The notes below the pieces were generated by a model. That model was not told where the DNA came from, did not search any database, and was given only the letters and a program-made list of their open reading frames with translations. Positions 5,914-9,273 of a stretch of DNA of 9,273 nt are shown here, piece after piece. The stretch's first letter is position 1. Every line of letters begins with the position of its first letter. Origin of the DNA: Hyphomicrobiales bacterium (GTDB taxonomy: Bacteria; Pseudomonadota; Alphaproteobacteria; Rhizobiales; TMED25); the NCBI GenBank assembly GCA_016780665.1, contig JADHLM010000041.1:1-9273 (forward strand), read 5' to 3'. The translations under genes were made by a program, and so were the position numbers.

Positions 5914-6762
5914 TTAAAGACGCGAAGAAATTCTATCAAAGAGTTTATCCGTTAGGGCCCTCTTTAAATACATCATTATTATTGTTGCCCACGTAACACG
6001 ATACCTTATTTTTGGGTTATTAGAAGTGCAGGCATGTATTACTACTTTACTGACGGCATCTGGTAAAAGCTCAAAGGCTATTTTCTTTGGATTCTTGTCC
6101 TTAAGTCTTGGAATAATTATATTCGAATAAATTTCTTTATTTCCCGACTCCTCCCACCGAATTGATTTTATAAACTGAGTGTAACTATTTTCTCTAAATT
6201 TTGTTGTTATTGGACCAGGTTGAATAATAACAACCTTGATATTATGCTTCTCTGTTTCCATCCTTAAAGTATCAGATAAACCCTCAACTGCGTATTTTGT
6301 AGCTGTATATGCCCCCCTATATTTTAGTGCCATGAAACCTAAGATAGATGAGTTCTGAATGATTCTCCCTGATCCTTGTGCTTTCATATAAGGAATCACT
6401 TTATTTGTTAAGGAATGCCAACCAAAAAAGTTCGTTTCAAATATATTTCGTAAAGAATCCACAGGAATATCTTCCACAAGAGATGGGAGTCCGTATGCAC
6501 CATTATTGAACAAAACATCAATTTTACCGTTGGTTTTTTCAAGTGTGTAATTTAATCCAGTGATGATTGTTTCTTCATTTGAATAATCAATCACAGTACT
6601 AGAAATTCCATATTGATTACTCAAGATCTCACAATCTTTTATATCCCGACAAGTTGCAATAACATTCCACCCTAATTTGTGCAAATCCCTTGCCACACAA
6701 AGCCCAATGCCGCTTGAAGAACCCGTCACAAGTATACTTTTACTTGAATTATTATTCATCAT
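5914..6762 (-). CDS. Classical short-chain dehydrogenase/reductase (SDR), NAD(P)-dependent
   Basis: A Rossmann-fold oxidoreductase, 282 residues from the chosen start. Positions from that start: dinucleotide motif TGSSSGIG 13-20, an Arg after beta-2 (TCRD, Arg39) that hints at NADP preference, and NNGAYG 86-91 in place of NNAG. The catalytic residues are Ser139 (QNSS), Tyr152 and Lys156 (YTATK), followed by PGP at 182-184. FNNGAYG, NFFGWHSLT and QNSSILG are typical of a bacterial SDR subgroup in which NNG is normal, so the motif is not degenerate. The last 30 residues (RYRVTWAT onward) fit that subgroup's tail. The frame stays open 25 codons further up to an ATG at 6837, but that extension is Lys/Asn/Phe-rich and unlike SDR N termini, so the start is placed at 6762 (a second ATG follows at once). 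Substrate is unknown. Confidence 0.9.
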   Translation of the reverse strand: MMNNNSSKSILVTGSSSGIGLCVARDLHKLGWNVIATCRDIKDCEILSNQYGISSTVIDYSNEETIITGLNYTLEKTNGKIDVLFNNGAYGLPSLVEDIPVDSLRNIFETNFFGWHSLTNKVIPYMKAQGSGRIIQNSSILGFMALKYRGAYTATKYAVEGLSDTLRMETEKHNIKVVIIQPGPITTKFRENSYTQFIKSIRWEESGNKEIYSNIIIPRLKDKNPKKIAFELLPDAVSKVVIHACTSNNPKIRYRVTWATIIMMYLKRALTDKLFDRISSRL

Positions 6763-6935
6763 AGATAATTTATCTTTATTAAAGTTAGAGCAATAAATTC
6801 TAAAAAATTTATTCTTAAAATAATCAAAAAATATCAATACACATATTTTTACTATTAATAGGATTAAATGAGAATTAATGTTTTATCAACCATTTGAGAG
6901 TAATAATTAGGACAAAGTGGTTATTGTTTAATCAC

Positions 6936-6963
6936 TTGACTATTTTTTTAGCAGATTTAGAAT
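6936..6963 (+). promoter_or_regulatory. Sigma70-type promoter of the small membrane-protein unit
   Basis: TTGACT (6936-6941), a 16-base spacer and TAGAAT (6958-6963) each match the consensus hexamers at 5 of 6 positions. A start near 6970 would leave a leader of about 60 bases before the ATG at 7030. It is the best promoter match I found in the window, and the leader contains a perfect dyad. Confidence 0.5.
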
Positions 6964-6980
6964 TTTTATAGTGATTCTAT

Positions 6981-6995
6981 CTGTAAGTCTTACAG
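6981..6995. promoter_or_regulatory. Perfect dyad in the 5' leader of the small membrane-protein unit
   Basis: CTGTAAG-T-CTTACAG is a perfect 7+7 inverted repeat lying about 10-25 bases after the inferred transcription start. Outside it, TCTAT (6976-6980) can pair with ATAGA (7005-7009), giving a nested arrangement. As RNA the inner hairpin would be 6 pairs with a GTC loop; as DNA the one-base centre suits a dimeric repressor. Either reading implies leader-based or operator control. Confidence 0.4.
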
Positions 6996-7029
6996 GCTGA
7001 AAAGATAGATAATAAAGAATGGAGAGGTT

Positions 7030-7263
7030 ATGACAGCTTTATTAGACAGATTGAGAGGAATTCTTAGGAGTGCTCTCGAAATAGCGCTTTGGGCCGTTGC
7101 ACTGCTTACTTTATTACAAGTTCTATTTGGTGATAGCTTCGTATTACTATTTGGAATCGATGTCTTGGGTAATATTGGTGCATTGATGGCACAATTTGGT
7201 AGCGAAGGACTTGTTGGTCTTATAGCCGCGGGTCTTGTTGCATATCTTATTAGCCGAAGATAG
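7030..7263 (+). CDS. Small membrane protein, paralogue A of a tandem pair
   Basis: A 77-residue hydrophobic protein of unknown function. After a short amphipathic basic N terminus (LLDRLRGILRSALE, residues 4-17) comes a membrane helix (about 18-33). A polar turn follows with FGD and later DVLGNIGALMAQF (44-56), then a second membrane helix (EGLVGLIAAGLVAYLI, 59-74) and a basic end SRR. A strong ribosome site GGAGAGG at 7021-7027 fixes the start. It is clearly related to the next gene: GxLRS, LQxLF, DVxGN, QF, GLxGxIAA all align with only small gaps. Promoter and leader dyad lie upstream, a stem-loop just downstream. The good expression signals suggest an abundant product. A holin-like or membrane-organising role would be speculation. 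Confidence 0.8.
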   Translation: MTALLDRLRGILRSALEIALWAVALLTLLQVLFGDSFVLLFGIDVLGNIGALMAQFGSEGLVGLIAAGLVAYLISRR

Positions 7264-7268
7264 CTCAA

Positions 7269-7295
7269 GCACTATAATAAAGGGATTTATAGTGC
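7269..7295 (+). terminator. Stem-loop between the tandem paralogues (attenuator or processing site)
   Basis: GCACTATAA (7269-7277) pairs perfectly with TTATAGTGC (7287-7295) around a 9-base loop. It starts 6 bases after the stop of paralogue A. No T-tract follows, so it is not a standard intrinsic terminator. It more likely stabilises the 3' end of the first message, marks a processing site, or sets unequal expression of the two genes. Confidence 0.45.
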
Positions 7296-7364
7296 GAAGA
7301 CTTTAAAGAGCTTACATTATAAATTTTTTGTTGAACTTTTTTATAACAAAATGGGAGAAATAAC

Positions 7365-7580
7365 ATGTTTTCATCATTAACCGGTATGCTTAGAAGTGGC
7401 ATTGACGTTGCGTTAGTTCTAGTTGGGCTAGGAGTTGTACTACAAATCCTATTCCCAGATGCACTTGCATTTATTAACGCTGACGTAGCAGGAAACCTGA
7501 TTGATCTAATAAATCAATTCTCAGGCGCTGGTCTAATTGGTGTTATCGCAGCATTAATTGTTGTTGACCAATTAAAATAG
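7365..7580 (+). CDS. Small membrane protein, paralogue B of a tandem pair
   Basis: A 71-residue protein homologous to the preceding gene. Its N terminus SLTGMLRSGIDVAL (residues 4-17) leads into a membrane helix (to about residue 30), then LQILFPDA, the turn NADVAGNLIDLINQF (38-52), and a second membrane helix (GAGLIGVIAALIVV, 54-67). It ends in DQLK instead of SRR. Compared with A it lacks three residues near the start and one in the central loop, and its tail is shorter. GGGAGA at 7353-7358, 6 bases before the ATG, is a good ribosome site. A strong terminator follows 20 bases after the stop. The spacing of 101 bases from A, with the stem-loop between, suggests one transcription unit with separate control of each gene. 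Function unknown. Confidence 0.8.
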   Translation: MFSSLTGMLRSGIDVALVLVGLGVVLQILFPDALAFINADVAGNLIDLINQFSGAGLIGVIAALIVVDQLK

Positions 7581-7600
7581 TTAATTTCATAAAATAAGAA

Positions 7601-7638
7601 ATGGGGGCTAGTATGTTATTATTAGTCCCTATTTTTTT
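7601..7638 (+). terminator. Intrinsic (rho-independent) terminator of the small membrane-protein unit
   Basis: A 13-pair stem, including three G-T pairs, is formed by 7601-7613 (ATGGGGGCTAGTA) and 7620-7632 (TATTAGTCCCTAT). It has a 6-base loop and is followed by a run of seven T (7632-7638). It overlaps the last codons of the convergent ABC ATPase gene, whose stop is at 7622-7624. Clearest terminator in the window. Confidence 0.85.
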
Positions 7639-8569
7639 GACCTCTAACAAACTCAAGAAAAATATCCTCTAAATCCGTTTCCTTTGATATTATATCTATA
7701 ATTGATACTTTTTGACTTTCTAACTGTTGCAATATATCTAAAAAATTAATCTTACTTGGGCGATAAATAATCTGTAAATAGCCATCTTGATTGGCTTTAA
7801 TACTATTAATCCCATTAATTTTTATTTCAGACTCTGGATTCTTAATATCGGCCTTAATCAATATTTCTTTTCTATCTAAACTTTTCAATAATTCTTTAGT
7901 TGGCGCATTAGCCACTAATTTACCTTTATTAATAATTCCGATTTGATCACAAAGTTCTTGCGCCTCCTCTAGGTAATGGGTGATTAGTAGAATTGTTGTT
8001 CCTTGCTGATTAAGCTCTCTCACAAAATCCCATAACTGATGGCGTAATTCAATGTCGACTCCAGCTGTCGGTTCATCAAGCACCAAAACACTAGGTTGGT
8101 GTGTTAATGCCTTGGCAATTAACAATCTCCTTCGCATTCCCCCAGATAATGTTCTTGAATATGAATAAGCTTGATCTGATAATCCTAGCCTTCCCAACAA
8201 GCCCATTGAATCCCTATCCTTCTTAGGAATTCCATATAGACCAGCTTGCGTTTCTAAAACTTCAACAGGCTTAAAGAATGGGTCGAGATTTAACTCCTGT
8301 GGAACAATTCCGATAGCAGATCTAGCTTTCCTTTTTTGTTTTTCAATATCAAAGCCATTGATCTTTGCGGTACCGGATGATTTTACTACCAGATTTGCTA
8401 AAATATTTATAAATGTTGACTTACCTGCCCCATTTGGTCCCAGTAGACCAAATATTTGACCCTTCTTGATTTGAATTGAAAAATCAACGAGTGCGTGCTT
8501 TTGAGAATTACCATTTTTACTTCTATATATCTTATTGAGAAGATTAGTTTCAATGGCTAATTCTGTCAT
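7622..8569 (-). CDS. ABC transporter ATP-binding protein, YadG/CcmA-like (ABC-2 exporter class)
   Basis: A 315-residue ATPase subunit with all the motifs: Walker A GPNGAGKS (44-51), Q-loop Gln91 in VPQELNLDPFF, signature LSGGM (141-145), Walker B VLVLDE (161-166) and H-loop His198. The long segment VPQELNLDPFFKPVEVLETQ matches the YadG type, which pairs with an ABC-2 permease (YadH) for export of lipids, polysaccharides or drugs. About 95 residues after the ATPase core form a C-terminal domain usual for this class. No permease is in the window: downstream on the same strand come the oppositely oriented small membrane proteins, and upstream is the divergent polA. The partner must be elsewhere or absent. 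The end of the gene doubles as part of the terminator of the opposing unit. Confidence 0.92.
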   Translation of the reverse strand: MTELAIETNLLNKIYRSKNGNSQKHALVDFSIQIKKGQIFGLLGPNGAGKSTFINILANLVVKSSGTAKINGFDIEKQKRKARSAIGIVPQELNLDPFFKPVEVLETQAGLYGIPKKDRDSMGLLGRLGLSDQAYSYSRTLSGGMRRRLLIAKALTHQPSVLVLDEPTAGVDIELRHQLWDFVRELNQQGTTILLITHYLEEAQELCDQIGIINKGKLVANAPTKELLKSLDRKEILIKADIKNPESEIKINGINSIKANQDGYLQIIYRPSKINFLDILQQLESQKVSIIDIISKETDLEDIFLEFVRGQKNRD

Positions 8570-8606
8570 ATGTAAAACCTAACGTTACTATTTTAATTTT
8601 AATTTT

Positions 8607-8625
8607 AGACTTACCGTAGTAGTCT
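8607..8625. promoter_or_regulatory. Interrupted dyad in the ABC ATPase - polA divergent gap
   Basis: AGACT (8607-8611) and AGTCT (8621-8625) form an inverted repeat. The arms extend inward through TAC and GTA if a 2-base bulge is allowed. It lies midway in the 100-base gap between the divergent starts, so it could bind a regulator of either gene. No promoter hexamers with proper spacing are convincing here. Confidence 0.22.
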
Positions 8626-8669
8626 TAACATTAAATAAACTAATTATCTTGGATTATCAACTTTTACAA

Positions 8670-9273
8670 ATGTCAAAAATTAATTCAAATTCAACATTGT
8701 TCTTAATTGATGGATCAACCTTCATCTTTAGGGCATATTTTGCAATGTATAAAGCATCACAAAATCGTGGTAGCAGTTTTAGCAGATCGGATGGTTTACC
8801 AACAGGCGCAGTTATGGCATTTTGTAATATGATGTGGAAGATAATCACAAATGGAATAGAAAATATCCATCCAAGCCATATTGCGGTTGTATTTGATACA
8901 AAAGAAAAAACCTTTAGGAGTGACATCTATCCCTCTTACAAAGCAAATAGAGATGCCCCTCCTGAAGACTTAATTCCTCAATTTCCTCTTATTCATAGAG
9001 CCGTTGAAGCTTTCAATATAAAATCAATTTCAAAACCTGGATTCGAGGCTGATGACATTATTGCAACATATTCAAAGCAAGCAAATGAAGTAGGCGCGAA
9101 GACAATAATAATATCCGGCGATAAAGATTTGATGCAGTTAGTAAATGATAATGTCGTAATGTACGACCCAATGCCAAGTAGAGAGAGGTTCATAGATATA
9201 GAAGGCGTTATTGAGAAATTCGGCGTCCCACCCAATAAAGTTGTCGATGTTCAATCGTTAGCAGGAGACTCCA
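8670..9273 (+). CDS. polA: DNA polymerase I, N-terminal 5'-3' exonuclease part (3' truncated by window)
   Basis: The first 201 codons of polA, open to the window edge. The 5' nuclease domain, which removes RNA primers and flaps during Okazaki-fragment and repair synthesis, shows its metal and DNA ligands in order. They are Asp14 (LFLIDGSTFIFRAYFA), Asp76 (VVFDTKEKTFR), the SYKANR arch (89-94), EADD (126-129), SGDKDLMQL (149-157) and the start of LAGDS (197-201), where the window ends. All residues needed for nuclease activity in this span are present. The polymerase domain lies beyond the window, so whether the middle 3'-5' proofreading domain is active cannot be judged. The ATG at 8670 gives the usual PolA N terminus; no Shine-Dalgarno is seen. 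Divergent from the ABC ATPase. Confidence 0.96.
   Translation, partial: MSKINSNSTLFLIDGSTFIFRAYFAMYKASQNRGSSFSRSDGLPTGAVMAFCNMMWKIITNGIENIHPSHIAVVFDTKEKTFRSDIYPSYKANRDAPPEDLIPQFPLIHRAVEAFNIKSISKPGFEADDIIATYSKQANEVGAKTIIISGDKDLMQLVNDNVVMYDPMPSRERFIDIEGVIEKFGVPPNKVVDVQSLAGDS

Noticed and set aside
6086..6580. NNG instead of NNAG in the dehydrogenase as a sign of lost activity
   Set aside because: FNNGAYG is normal for this SDR subgroup, and the Ser-Tyr-Lys catalytic set is complete.
6763..6837. N-terminal extension of the dehydrogenase to an upstream ATG
   Set aside because: The extra 25 residues are Lys/Asn/Phe-rich, lack family similarity, and the ATG has no ribosome site; the Met pair just before the Rossmann strand fits the family length.
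6990..7268. Minus-strand 92-codon frame covering paralogue A
   Set aside because: Low-complexity Pro/Ser/Asn composition; the opposite strand has a strong ribosome site and a paralogue, so this is a shadow.
5508..7274. Repeated 10-mer TCAAGCACTA at 5508 and 7265
   Set aside because: A shared 10-mer is expected by chance many times in 9 kb, and the contexts differ.
8657..9235. Two minus-strand frames at the right end
   Set aside because: They are antisense to polA, whose exonuclease motifs are unambiguous.
1..9273. CRISPR arrays, transposons, toxin-antitoxin or phage-defence modules
   Set aside because: No regularly spaced repeats, transposase or integrase motifs, terminal inverted repeats or recognisable defence domains were seen on either strand.

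Overview
This is a strongly AT-rich bacterial chromosomal segment, most likely from an alphaproteobacterium. The main support for that lineage is a perfect GTTC-N7-GTTC direct repeat, the alphaproteobacterial LexA (SOS) box, in front of a Y-family polymerase. The polymerase is the 'SIDE-not-followed-by-AYLD' variant that I associate with alphaproteobacteria, and the arsC/aqpS arsenic pair is also best known from that class. The low G+C content and compact spacing would fit a marine or streamlined lineage, but I cannot fix the genus.

Layout from left to right. At 1-869 lie the 3' part of ftsY and, 8 bases later on the same strand, a MarR-family regulator. Convergent to these, at 891-2053 on the minus strand, is a translationally coupled arsC-aqpS pair (arsenate reductase plus aquaglyceroporin-like channel). 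At 2162-3723 a minus-strand Y-family DNA polymerase and a plus-strand gene for an unrecognised basic protein of about 101 residues diverge from one LexA box. At 3738-5320 a minus-strand pair encodes an SMR-type drug exporter and an MFS_3-type exporter, with a perfect 19-base dyad upstream that looks like a TetR-type operator. At 5520-5789 is an unrecognised three-helix membrane protein. An intact tRNA-Arg (anticodon TCG) lies at 5799-5875 and a classical short-chain dehydrogenase at 5914-6762, both on the minus strand. At 6936-7638 is a self-contained plus-strand unit: a promoter, a 5'-leader dyad, two tandem paralogous small membrane proteins separated by a stem-loop, and a strong intrinsic terminator. 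A YadG-like ABC ATPase (minus strand, 7622-8569) with no visible permease is divergent from polA, whose 5' part (5'-3' exonuclease domain) runs off the right edge.

Functionally, the stretch between the housekeeping genes ftsY and polA looks like a small stress and detoxification region: arsenic handling, translesion synthesis under SOS control, cationic-drug efflux, a possible exporter ATPase and a regulator. No transposase, integrase, phage gene or CRISPR array is visible. The two most interesting unknowns are the uncharacterised gene sharing the SOS box with the polymerase and the duplicated small membrane-protein transcription unit.
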